A stretch of 10,770 nt of DNA from Nitrososphaerota archaeon (GTDB taxonomy: Archaea > Thermoproteota > Nitrososphaeria > Nitrososphaerales > Gagatemarchaeaceae). Positions within the stretch are counted from its first letter, which is position 1. The number at the start of each line of letters is the position of its first letter. The position numbers and the translations under genes are program-made. Shown here piece after piece: positions 5,460 to 10,770 of this stretch. The DNA lies in the NCBI GenBank assembly GCA_016200025.1, contig JACQFO010000104.1:1-10770 (forward strand). Direction: 5' to 3'. The notes under the pieces are model-generated. The model worked only from the letters and a program-made list of their open reading frames with translations. It did no database searches and was not told where the DNA came from.

Positions 5460-6746
5460 ATGGTAAGCCGGGCCATGAAGATTTTGGCAGTTAGGGCGAG
5501 GGAGATTCTCGACTCGCGCGGGAACCCCACTGTGGAGGCTGAGGTGATGACAAAAGATTCTGTTGGGAGGGCGAGCGTCCCCTCTGGGGCTTCAAAGGGC
5601 AGACACGAAGCCGTCGAACTACGCGACGGCGACATGAAGCGGTTCGGTGGCAAAGGAGTCTCAAAGGCGGTTGCCAACGTCAACAGGACGATCGGTCCGA
5701 AGCTCAAGGGCCTGGATTGCTCGGATCAGGGGACGATAGACTCGATGATGATTAGGCTCGACGGGACGAAGGACAAGGGCAGGCTCGGTGCCAACGCGAT
5801 CCTAGCTGTCTCGATGGCAGTGGCGAGGGCGGCCGCGAACGGAAGGCTTGTGGGGCTCTTCGAGCAGTTGAACGAGTCGAAGAACTACACCCTGCCCGTG
5901 CCAATGATGAACGTGATCAACGGCGGCGCACACGCAGGCAACGAGCTTTCGATACAGGAGTTCCAGGTGGAGCCCGTGGGCGCCGAGTCCTGCGGAGAAG
6001 CGATCAGGATGGGGACGGAGGTGTATCAGAGCCTGAAGGCGCTCTTAATGGAGAGGCACGGGAGGGGCGCAATCAACGTGGGTGACGAGGGGGGATTTGC
6101 CCCTCCGTTCCGAAAGACCAAGCAGGCGCTGGATTCGATCCGGACAGCGGTGAAGAGGTCGGGCTACGGTGAATCTGACGTCAGGCTAGGGATAGATGCT
6201 GCATCTTCAGGTTTCTACAATGCGGAGAAGGAGACCTACTCCATAGACGGGAGAGAACTCGGACGTGAAGACCTGGAGGATTACTACTCCGAGCTTCGTG
6301 ACGAATACGGGCTCCTCACCATCGAAGACCCATTCGCAGAGGAGGAGTTCGAGGCATTTGCCTCCATCACAAGAAGATTGGGCGGCAAGACCCTCGTCAT
6401 CGGGGACGACATCTACGTGACCAACATCTCAAGGATGAAGAAGGGGCTGAGGACCAAGGCCACCAACTCGATTCTCGTCAAGCTCAACCAGATTGGGACC
6501 GTCTCGGAGACCCAACAGGCGATTGCGCTTGCGAGAGAAGCCCGCTGGCAGGTGGTCGTATCACACAGGTCGGGGGAGACCGACGACCCCTTCATCGCAC
6601 ACCTCGCGACCGCCCACGGCGCCTCCTTCATCAAGACGGGGGCCCCGGCCCGGGGGGAGCGAGTGGCGAAGTACAACGAGCTCCTGAGAATCGAGGAGCA
6701 GTTGGGCTCGAGGGCCAGATACGCGGGAAAGAAAGTCAGAGCCTAG
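5460..6746 (+). CDS. eno: Enolase (2-phosphoglycerate dehydratase)
   Basis: A full-length enolase of 428 residues, interconverting 2-phosphoglycerate and phosphoenolpyruvate in glycolysis and gluconeogenesis, in the cytosol with Mg2+. The N-terminal ILDSRGNPT motif and SGASKG loop are present. Catalytic and metal residues appear in order: Gln166-Glu167 (IQEFQ), Asp246 (LGIDAAS), Glu289 (IEDPF), Asp316-Asp317 (GDDIYVTN), Lys341 (ILVKLNQIGT), His369 (VVSHRSGET) and Lys392 (IKTGAPARGER). Their numbers nearly coincide with those of the E. coli enzyme. Two starts are possible: ATG at 5460 and ATG at 5475. The second gives an N-terminus (MKILAVRAREILDSRG) closer to typical enolases, while the first lies nearer to the TATA-like element. 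The gene stands alone and points toward two minus-strand RNA genes just beyond its stop. Confidence 0.97.
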   Translation: MVSRAMKILAVRAREILDSRGNPTVEAEVMTKDSVGRASVPSGASKGRHEAVELRDGDMKRFGGKGVSKAVANVNRTIGPKLKGLDCSDQGTIDSMMIRLDGTKDKGRLGANAILAVSMAVARAAANGRLVGLFEQLNESKNYTLPVPMMNVINGGAHAGNELSIQEFQVEPVGAESCGEAIRMGTEVYQSLKALLMERHGRGAINVGDEGGFAPPFRKTKQALDSIRTAVKRSGYGESDVRLGIDAASSGFYNAEKETYSIDGRELGREDLEDYYSELRDEYGLLTIEDPFAEEEFEAFASITRRLGGKTLVIGDDIYVTNISRMKKGLRTKATNSILVKLNQIGTVSETQQAIALAREARWQVVVSHRSGETDDPFIAHLATAHGASFIKTGAPARGERVAKYNELLRIEEQLGSRARYAGKKVRA

Positions 6747-6775
6747 CATCTGGTTTGTGGGCGCAGGGGGTGGGA

Positions 6776-6826
6776 CTTTCGCCCAAGGCAGTCCCCCGTA
6801 TTACCGGGGGAAATTTTCCCCTGGGA
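6776..6826 (-). other. tRNA-Ser intron 3 (51 bases, T-loop, position 59/60)
   Basis: This intron sits in the T-loop and makes a textbook BHB. Exon TTCG (6832-6829) pairs with intron CGAA (6781-6778); the bulges are AA|T and AG|T. The outer helix is the T-stem itself (GTGGG with CCCAC at 6774-6770). The inner helix is CCCA (6825-6822) with TGGG (6785-6782). A repeated TCCCA at both ends leaves six possible registers in sequence, and only this one gives the BHB. Confidence 0.9.
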
Positions 6827-6868
6827 TTCGAACCCACGAGTCCCGTTAGAGACACAGGCTTAGCAAGC

Positions 6869-6882
6869 TTGCGCCCGAGCGG
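6869..6882 (-). other. tRNA-Ser intron 2 (14 bases, anticodon stem, position 29/30)
   Basis: Exon GCGC (6888-6885) pairs with intron GCGC (6874-6871). The bulges are AG|C and AA|G, cut after the second base. The outer helix has five pairs, GTAAG (6893-6889) with CTTGC (6867-6863), so the anticodon loop is base-paired before splicing. The inner helix is minimal: one C-G pair (6881-6875) closing a five-base loop. Fourteen bases is very short for a BHB intron. Confidence 0.87.
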
Positions 6883-6897
6883 CTGCGCCTTACCAGG

Positions 6898-6913
6898 CTC
6901 CCCGTCGAGGACT
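6898..6913 (-). other. tRNA-Ser intron 1 (16 bases, D-loop, position 15/16)
   Basis: An AG repeat at both ends gives three registers. In the best one the central helix is C6918, C6917 and T6916 with G6901, G6902 and G6903 (two GC pairs and one G-U), while G6919 opposes G6900, so this is a relaxed BHB. The inner stem GTC (6912-6910) pairs with GAC (6906-6904) around a three-base loop. An outer TAG/CTG helix (6921-6919 with 6896-6894) is possible. Confidence 0.75.
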
Positions 6914-6952
6914 CTAGGCTACCCCTGCTCGAGTTCGAGCCGACCCACGGGC

Positions 6953-6960
6953 GTTAAAAA
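6953..6960 (-). promoter_or_regulatory. TATA-like element for tRNA-Ser, overlapping the SRP RNA terminator
   Basis: The minus strand reads TTTTTAAC here, 25-32 bases before the first base of tRNA-Ser at 6928. The T run is also the end of the SRP RNA gene. Confidence 0.5.
6956..6960 (-). terminator. Oligo-T terminator of SRP RNA
   Basis: Five T residues on the minus strand directly follow the closing helix strand AGAGC (6965-6961) of the SRP RNA, the usual form of archaeal intrinsic termination. Confidence 0.65.
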
Positions 6961-7293
6961 GCTCTCAGCGGCGGTGGTTCCTCCGGAGTTCGCCATCACT
7001 CTCCGCCCCCATTTCGTCGGATGGGGAATCCCCCACGTAGACGAGGCAGCGTGGTCACGTCACCATAGGGCTGCTCCCTCCCGGACCTCGCCCGTTTCGG
7101 CAATTGAGAGTCAGGACCTCTCCTTCGAGAGGACTGCTCCTCATGACCGCCCACCTCGGCGTGAGTTCATCTCCCCCTCCCGGCGCGGGTCGCGAGGAAG
7201 ATGGCTTTACCCGTAGGTTGCTGGCCGCTGCATGAAGCCGGTTTCAGCCAAGCGTGGACGGCTGTCCCCCGTGCCCTACCCACCGCCAGAGCG
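6957..7293 (-). ncRNA. ffs: Signal recognition particle RNA (7S RNA)
   Basis: This is the RNA scaffold of the signal recognition particle, which with SRP54 and SRP19 targets nascent membrane and secreted proteins. The diagnostic part is the helix 8 tip at 7087-7069, GGTCCGGGAGGGAGCAGCC on the minus strand, with the GGGA (GNRA) tetraloop and the asymmetric loop that binds SRP54. Helix 6 is at 7132-7117, CCTCTC/GAGAGG closed by a GAAG tetraloop that SRP19 would bind. The ends pair as archaeal helix 1: GCTCT (7292-7288) and GGCGGTGG (7287-7280) with CCACCGCC (6977-6970) and AGAGC (6965-6961). About 337 bases fits an archaeal SRP RNA of roughly 300 or a little more. Ends are placed from the closing helix and may be off by a few bases. 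I did not resolve the Alu-domain helices 2-4. Confidence 0.92.
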
Positions 7294-7301
7294 TCGCGGG
7301 C

Positions 7302-8234
7302 CTAACCTCTGTAATTAATGTGCTGTTTGATGCTCATGCTCATCCGACACACGTTGCAGAGGCTTGTCGATGAGGGTCTCCCGCAGTTCGAGCAGGTCAC
7401 GGCTCGTTTCTCGGTGGACCGGGAGTAGCGTGAAATGACGTCGAGGGCTGACCTGAGCAGGACGTTCTTGATTCCTGGATGGTTCGCCTCCATGACGTTC
7501 AGGTAGTCGCGGACCTCGCTCCTCAGGCCTTCGTGCATATAGGGGCAGCTGACGCTCTGGAACTGGACCCCGGACTGGAACGCGAAGAGGGCGACCTCCT
7601 CCTCGTAGATCTCCATGAACGGCTTGACCCTCCTGACAGGAAAGCTCGAGTCGGAGTAGGACGGGTCCAGCCAGCCGAGCCTCCGGACGTCGCCGTGCAT
7701 GAGGTTCATCAGGAAGGTCTGGACGTAGTCGTCCAGGTTGTGGGCGGTGGCGACCACTGAGACCCGGGCCTTCGCGGCGGCCTCGTCGATCGCCCGGCGC
7801 CTGAAGACCCCGCAGAAGCTGCAGGATGTGACCTCCCTTTCGTCTTTCCAGTCGAGGGCCTCGTCGAGGGAGAATCCGAAGAGCTCCTTGTAAGAGAGGG
7901 TCAGGTATTCTAGGCCCAGCTCCGCCGTCAGGGACCTGGCGTGGTCTAGGGCCTCGTCCCTGTAGCCGGCGACCCCTTCGTCCACGGAGATCACCACGAG
8001 CTCGTTGCCGCGGGCCTGGCCGAGCTGGTGGAGCACCTTCAGGAGGGAAAGGCTGTCCTTGCCACCGGAGACCGCGACCCCGACCCTCTCGCCGCGGCCG
8101 ATCATCGAATACTTCGAGATTGTCCGCCTGGTCTTCTCAGCAATTGAATCGTTGAAACACGAAGCGCACAGTGACTCTCCTGAATATCGCCGCGTGTAGA
8201 AGAGCTTGCCACCGCAGCGAGAGCACGCGGCCAT
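7302..8234 (-). CDS. TtuA/Ncs6-type tRNA 2-thiouridine synthetase (PP-loop ATPase)
   Basis: A 310-residue PP-loop enzyme that activates a tRNA uridine with ATP and inserts sulfur. Domains in order: an N-terminal zinc finger (Cys4, Cys7, Cys23, Cys26); the PP-loop SGGKDS (56-61); the C138-x-x-C141 pair with Cys229 in SCPYMHEG, the three cysteines that hold a catalytic Fe-S cluster in this family; and a C-terminal zinc finger (Cys280, Cys283, Cys292, Cys295). This layout is shared by TtuA, which thiolates U54 of the T-loop, and Ncs6/NcsA, which thiolates wobble U34, and I cannot separate them by eye. The sulfur is expected to come from a ubiquitin-like protein, not seen here. GTG at 8249 is also in frame, but ATG at 8234 is chosen: it starts MAACSRCGG and is about 30 bases from a TATA-like element. 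SRP RNA begins right after its stop. Confidence 0.92.
   Translation of the reverse strand: MAACSRCGGKLFYTRRYSGESLCASCFNDSIAEKTRRTISKYSMIGRGERVGVAVSGGKDSLSLLKVLHQLGQARGNELVVISVDEGVAGYRDEALDHARSLTAELGLEYLTLSYKELFGFSLDEALDWKDEREVTSCSFCGVFRRRAIDEAAAKARVSVVATAHNLDDYVQTFLMNLMHGDVRRLGWLDPSYSDSSFPVRRVKPFMEIYEEEVALFAFQSGVQFQSVSCPYMHEGLRSEVRDYLNVMEANHPGIKNVLLRSALDVISRYSRSTEKRAVTCSNCGRPSSTSLCNVCRMSMSIKQHINYRG
7311..7319 (-). promoter_or_regulatory. TATA-like element for SRP RNA inside the preceding gene
   Basis: The minus strand reads ATTAATTAC, 18-27 bases before the predicted RNA start. It lies in the last codons (H-I-N-Y) of the thiolation gene, so promoter and coding sequence overlap. Confidence 0.45.
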
Positions 8235-8260
8235 CGTCCTCGCCACCACAGTTCTTGTTC

Positions 8261-8268
8261 TATTAAGC
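8261..8268 (-). promoter_or_regulatory. TATA-like element for the tRNA thiolation gene
   Basis: The minus strand reads CTTAATAG, 27-34 bases before ATG 8234. The distance supports a leaderless message starting at this ATG rather than at the upstream GTG. Confidence 0.5.
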
Positions 8269-8274
8269 GTGAAT

Positions 8275-8309
8275 CCTTAAAGCGCGTGCCGGTTCGGCGG
8301 CTTTTGGAG
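8275..8309 (+). promoter_or_regulatory. TATA-like element and ribosome binding site of the site-2 protease gene
   Basis: CCTTAAAG at 8275-8282 is a TATA-like stretch that lies back to back with the divergent promoter of the thiolation gene. GGAG at 8306-8309 is five bases before TTG 8315 and supports this unusual start codon. Confidence 0.45.
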
Positions 8310-8314
8310 AATTT

Positions 8315-9550
8315 TTGGAAGAGTTCAAGCGGTTCGAGTTCCACTTCGGCGTAATCCTGCTTCGGACTAGGAGGTTCCAGTCCCTGATGGACAGGCTCGG
8401 GCAGAACAGAATCTCCAGACCGATAGGTTGGTTCCTGCTCTACGTCATGCCAGTGGCCGCCGCCATCGGCTTCTTCCTCTTCCTCACGCAGCTTAGCGTG
8501 CTGCTATCGCCGAGGGGCCCTGCCATCGCAAGCTACATCAGGACCCTGAGCCCCCTGGCCAACCTCGGACTCCCCGGCATCAACCCCTACCTGCCCATCG
8601 TCGACGGATGGATTGCGCTGATCGTGGCCATGGTCGTGCACGAGGGCGCCCACGGGGTCGTGGCAAGGAGCCTCGGCCTGCCCGTGAAGGCCTCGGGCCT
8701 TCTCTTCTTCCTGTTCGTGCCCATCGGTGCGTTCGTGGACGTCGACGAGGCGGCGCTCAAGGAGGCGAAGGCGTCGCATTCAGGCAGGGTCCTGGCCGCC
8801 GGGGCGGGCATCAACCTCGTGGTGGGGCTCCTATGCCTGTTGCTGCTCTTCGGGATGGTCTCCAGCATGAGGCCCGCGACCGATGGCATCGCGGTGCTCG
8901 GGGTGTACCCGGACTATCCCGCGGAAGAGGTCGGGATACAAAGGGGCGACTTCATCACCGCTGTCAACGGCGTCGCCATCGACGACCCCGCGGTCGTGCT
9001 AAACAGTTCCTGGTACACGATCAACAACACAGTCAGCATCACGGTCTGGAGGTCCGGCGAGGTACATGAGTACAACGTCACCATCGGGTCTCTTACCGTG
9101 AACGACACCCGGACCGGGCAGCTCTCCCAGAGGCCCTTCCTGGGGGTGGACAACCTCGGGTATGCGGGCCTGCGTGAGCTGGTCTCCACCTACAGCGGCT
9201 CTTTCCTGACGCGGCCGGCCCTGTACATCTGCATCCCGACCTTCCCTGCGTGCCAGGGGGTGGTGCCATTCTCCGACAAGTTGTCGGTCTATTACACGTC
9301 CTCCTACGGGTCGAGTCTGGTCCCGTTGGCCACGTTGGTCTATTGGCTGTTCTTCATCAACTTCAACCTCGCGATCTTCAACGCCCTGCCGATCTATCCT
9401 CTCGACGGAGGGCAGGCGTTCAGGGTGGGTGTGAAGGCCTTGGGCAGGGGGAAACTGAGCGATGGGACGGTCATGAAGATTACGAATGCCGCGACCTTTG
9501 GGGTCATACTCCTCCTGGCGGCCGTCATCGGCGGCCCCTACCTCCTCTAG
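8315..9550 (+). CDS. Site-2 protease family intramembrane zinc metalloprotease with PDZ domain
   Basis: A 411-residue polytopic membrane protein of the M50 (site-2 protease) family, which cleaves transmembrane segments of membrane-bound regulators or remnant signal peptides. Zinc motif H109-E-G-A-H113 and the distal N356-A-L-P-I-Y-P-L-D364-G-G motif are both complete, so the protease should be active. Hydrophobic helices occur at about 38-60, 90-108, 127-143, 158-182, 330-357 and 385-411. Between the fourth and fifth is a PDZ-like domain (about 190-255, GVYPDYPAEEVGIQRGDFITAVNG) and then an extra outside-facing segment with two cysteines (near 306-313). The start is TTG with GGAG five bases upstream; the N-terminal FHFGVILLRTRR is typical of archaeal members and would be lost with the next ATG (8387). 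Its substrate is unknown. It is divergent from the thiolation gene and followed by a separately promoted small gene. Confidence 0.92.
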   Translation: MEEFKRFEFHFGVILLRTRRFQSLMDRLGQNRISRPIGWFLLYVMPVAAAIGFFLFLTQLSVLLSPRGPAIASYIRTLSPLANLGLPGINPYLPIVDGWIALIVAMVVHEGAHGVVARSLGLPVKASGLLFFLFVPIGAFVDVDEAALKEAKASHSGRVLAAGAGINLVVGLLCLLLLFGMVSSMRPATDGIAVLGVYPDYPAEEVGIQRGDFITAVNGVAIDDPAVVLNSSWYTINNTVSITVWRSGEVHEYNVTIGSLTVNDTRTGQLSQRPFLGVDNLGYAGLRELVSTYSGSFLTRPALYICIPTFPACQGVVPFSDKLSVYYTSSYGSSLVPLATLVYWLFFINFNLAIFNALPIYPLDGGQAFRVGVKALGRGKLSDGTVMKITNAATFGVILLLAAVIGGPYLL

Positions 9551-9562
9551 GATTCAGAGGCC

Positions 9563-9571
9563 CGTTAAATA
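9563..9571 (+). promoter_or_regulatory. TATA-like element for the small membrane protein gene
   Basis: CGTTAAATA lies 22-30 bases before the ATG at 9593, fitting a leaderless transcript. A short inverted repeat, GCGGG with CCCGC (9579-9592 region), abuts the start codon. Confidence 0.5.
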
Positions 9572-9592
9572 GAAGATGCGGGTTTTCCCGCG

Positions 9593-9856
9593 ATGGCTGA
9601 CATTCAGCCCCCTGACATCGGCAGCCTTGTCCATCAGATGGCTCAGCAGTTCATCTCTACGATGTCGGTGGTCCTCGCGACGGTCGATTCGGCGGTCGTT
9701 GAGATTGCCAGGGTTGCCTACGTCACCGTCCTCCTGGTGGGGGTCCTGCTCTACTTCACGCACCTGGAGAAGAGGCTGGGGAAGGACCTGATCAAAGGAG
9801 GGGTGGTCTTGGCCGTGCTATCCGAGTTCGTGTTCCCTGCGATCAGTAGGCTCTGA
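9593..9856 (+). CDS. Small two-helix membrane protein of unknown function
   Basis: An 87-residue protein that I do not assign to a family. The N-terminal 30 residues are polar to amphipathic (MADIQPPDIGSLVHQMAQQF, then a helix with alternating Ser, Thr and Val). A strong membrane helix follows at about 36-55 (VEIARVAYVTVLLVGVLLYF), then a basic loop HLEKRLGKDLIK and a second hydrophobic helix at about 69-83. The positively charged loop suggests it faces the cytosol, placing both ends outside. It is likely a real gene: it has an ATG, a TATA-like element at the right distance, and codon choice like its neighbours. It could be a small subunit or regulator of a membrane complex, and its position after the site-2 protease gene may be coincidental. 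Its stop overlaps the opposite-strand Pelota gene end by 14 bases. Confidence 0.75.
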   Translation: MADIQPPDIGSLVHQMAQQFISTMSVVLATVDSAVVEIARVAYVTVLLVGVLLYFTHLEKRLGKDLIKGGVVLAVLSEFVFPAISRL

Positions 9857-10770
9857 TGGGATACCTCAGCAGTGCGACGATTCCTCCGAAGGACGAGACC
9901 TGCTTCCCGAACTCCATGGACGAATCTGCCAGGAAGACGGAGCCGCCCTTTGCCTCCACTGTGTTGAGGACCTTCACGAGGTCCTCCTCATCGATCCCCG
10001 AAGAGAAGACGTCGTCGGAGACGATGCAGGCCTCGACGGCCCCCGCTGCTGAGGCCTCGGAGACCCTGGGCATGGAGTAGGCGACCTTGGGGTCGCCTGA
10101 CCCAATCCGCCTGACAATCTCGCCCACGAGCTTCTGCATCTCCACGAGTAGGGAGCCCTTGGCCAGCTCCTGAAAAGAAGGGGCCTTGACAATCGCCCTG
10201 ACCCCGTCGGAGCCTGTGAGGTCGATGCCTTCTATGGTGTTGACGGAGTTGGACTTCAGCCGCTCTCTCGCCTGATTGGCTATCGAACTCTTGAAATTGC
10301 CAGGGCCGGCTATGACGACCTCGTCTCCCTCCACGCAGGTCTGGGCCAGCAGGTCCGCGACCTTGGAGACGTAGGGCGCGGAACTCTGTTCACCCGACAT
10401 CTTCCCTCCGAGCCCGGACTCGATGGAGGTGAGGACCTTCAGATGAGAGCCGCTCAGGGTTCCAACGCCGGCCTCGCGCCTGTCTGCGGCTACGACGACG
10501 AACCGCTTGGTGAAGCCCTGGGGAGGCCGGACCAGGCGCGTGTCCAGTGGGCTCCACTTCTCCTTGCGTATGGTGAGCGGGTGGCCCGGCGATAGTGTCA
10601 CTGCGTGAGACCCCGCCTTGGTGACGCTGTCTTCGCTCGCCTCTACGATGGTGCCCTTGACCCGAATCCTTTCGATGCTTCTGTCCAGGTGGACCTCCTC
10701 GACGGAGAGCGCGATGGTGATCCTCACCCTCTCCCCCTTGTCGGGGCGCGAGAACTCCTCCTCCTTCTTG
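9843..10770 (-). CDS. pelA: Pelota (aDom34) ribosome rescue factor, N-terminus missing
   Basis: This is an eRF1-like protein that, with an aEF1A-type GTPase and ABCE1, rescues ribosomes stalled on defective mRNA. The frame stays open to the window edge, so the first part of domain A, roughly 60 residues, lies outside; about 309 residues are visible. Seen in order are the end of the Sm-like domain A (RIRVKGTIVEASED...GSHAVTLSPG), the central domain starting FVVVAADRREAGVGTL with the PGNFK loop and lacking the GGQ motif of eRF1, and the C-terminal domain ending in FGGIVALLRYPI, which is typical of Pelota. Because GGQ is missing, it splits ribosomes but should not hydrolyse peptidyl-tRNA. GTG at 10727 is an internal codon, not the start. 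The 3' end overlaps the convergent small membrane protein gene. Confidence 0.93.
   Translation of the reverse strand, partial: KKEEEFSRPDKGERVRITIALSVEEVHLDRSIERIRVKGTIVEASEDSVTKAGSHAVTLSPGHPLTIRKEKWSPLDTRLVRPPQGFTKRFVVVAADRREAGVGTLSGSHLKVLTSIESGLGGKMSGEQSSAPYVSKVADLLAQTCVEGDEVVIAGPGNFKSSIANQARERLKSNSVNTIEGIDLTGSDGVRAIVKAPSFQELAKGSLLVEMQKLVGEIVRRIGSGDPKVAYSMPRVSEASAAGAVEACIVSDDVFSSGIDEEDLVKVLNTVEAKGGSVFLADSSMEFGKQVSSFGGIVALLRYPIRAY

Larger units (their letters stand above)
6762..6928 (-). tRNA. tRNA-Ser(GCU), interrupted by three introns
   Basis: The acceptor strands GCAGGGG (6928-6922) and CCCCTGC (6769-6763) pair perfectly and are followed by discriminator G at 6762, the serine identity base. 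Removing introns 6913-6898, 6882-6869 and 6826-6776 (16, 14 and 51 bases) leaves 86 bases with every arm intact: D-stem GCCT/AGGC with loop G18-G19, anticodon stem CAGGC/GCCTG around TTGCTAA (anticodon GCU, reading AGC/AGU), a long variable arm with GTCTC/GGGAC, and T-stem GTGGG/CCCAC around TTCGAAT. Length and variable arm are those of a class II serine tRNA. Without intron removal only the T-loop half is recognisable. CCA is not encoded. It is transcribed from just downstream of the SRP RNA. Confidence 0.92.

Noticed and set aside
6811..6900. A simple intronless tRNA around the TTCGAAT loop
   Set aside because: No acceptor stem can be formed close by, and the T-stem is one pair short. Both are solved by the T-loop and D-loop introns.
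6755..7216. A 153-codon plus-strand open frame after enolase
   Set aside because: It covers tRNA-Ser and SRP RNA on the other strand, is rich in Pro, Arg and Ser, and has no family features. It is a by-product of GC-rich RNA genes.
1..10770. CRISPR arrays, insertion sequences, phage or toxin-antitoxin modules
   Set aside because: No regularly spaced repeats, transposase or integrase motifs, or terminal inverted repeats were seen.

Overview
The window is archaeal chromosomal DNA. The evidence is a Pelota (aDom34) gene, an Lhr-type helicase end, a 7S (SRP) RNA with an archaeal 5'/3' closing helix, tRNA genes interrupted by bulge-helix-bulge (BHB) introns, A/T-rich TATA-like elements about 25-35 bases before starts, and many GTG/TTG starts. 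The DNA is GC-rich and tightly packed, with several gene ends overlapping. A TACK-type lineage (thaumarchaeal, crenarchaeal or a relative) is my best guess because of the non-canonical tRNA introns, but the lineage is an inference. No CRISPR array, insertion sequence or prophage is visible.

Layout. 1-1882 (+): the C-terminal end of an Lhr-type helicase, an unrecognised 227-residue protein and an SbcD/Mre11-related phosphoesterase, probably one operon. 1879-2220 (-): thioredoxin, sharing a CTAG stop with the phosphoesterase. 2323-2895 (+): a CoA-pyrophosphatase-like Nudix hydrolase. 2908-3348 (-) and 3435-4685 (+): a divergent manganese pair, the regulator MntR and an Nramp transporter, with an operator-like palindrome between them. 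4668-5165 (-): a purine-type phosphoribosyltransferase. 5224-5331 (-): tRNA-Val(UAC) with two introns. 5460-6746 (+): enolase. 6762-6928 (-): tRNA-Ser(GCU) with three introns. 6957-7293 (-): SRP RNA. 7302-8234 (-): a TtuA/Ncs6-type tRNA thiolation enzyme. 8315-9550 (+): a site-2 protease with a PDZ domain. 9593-9856 (+): a small two-helix membrane protein. 9843-10770 (-): Pelota, whose N-terminus lies beyond the window.

The 555 bases between enolase and the thiolation gene look like a gap or a spurious ORF. They are filled by two minus-strand RNA genes, tRNA-Ser and SRP RNA. The most striking content is the pair of tRNA genes. Together they hold five introns of 14-51 bases, none at the usual 37/38 site. 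Removing them gives well-formed 75- and 86-base tRNAs, and four of the five have a complete four-base-pair BHB central helix exactly at the predicted cut sites.

Functionally the window is mostly information processing and housekeeping: tRNA, SRP RNA, tRNA thiolation, ribosome rescue by Pelota and DNA/RNA maintenance around Lhr. It also carries glycolysis (enolase), metal homeostasis (MntR/Nramp), redox (thioredoxin) and intramembrane proteolysis.
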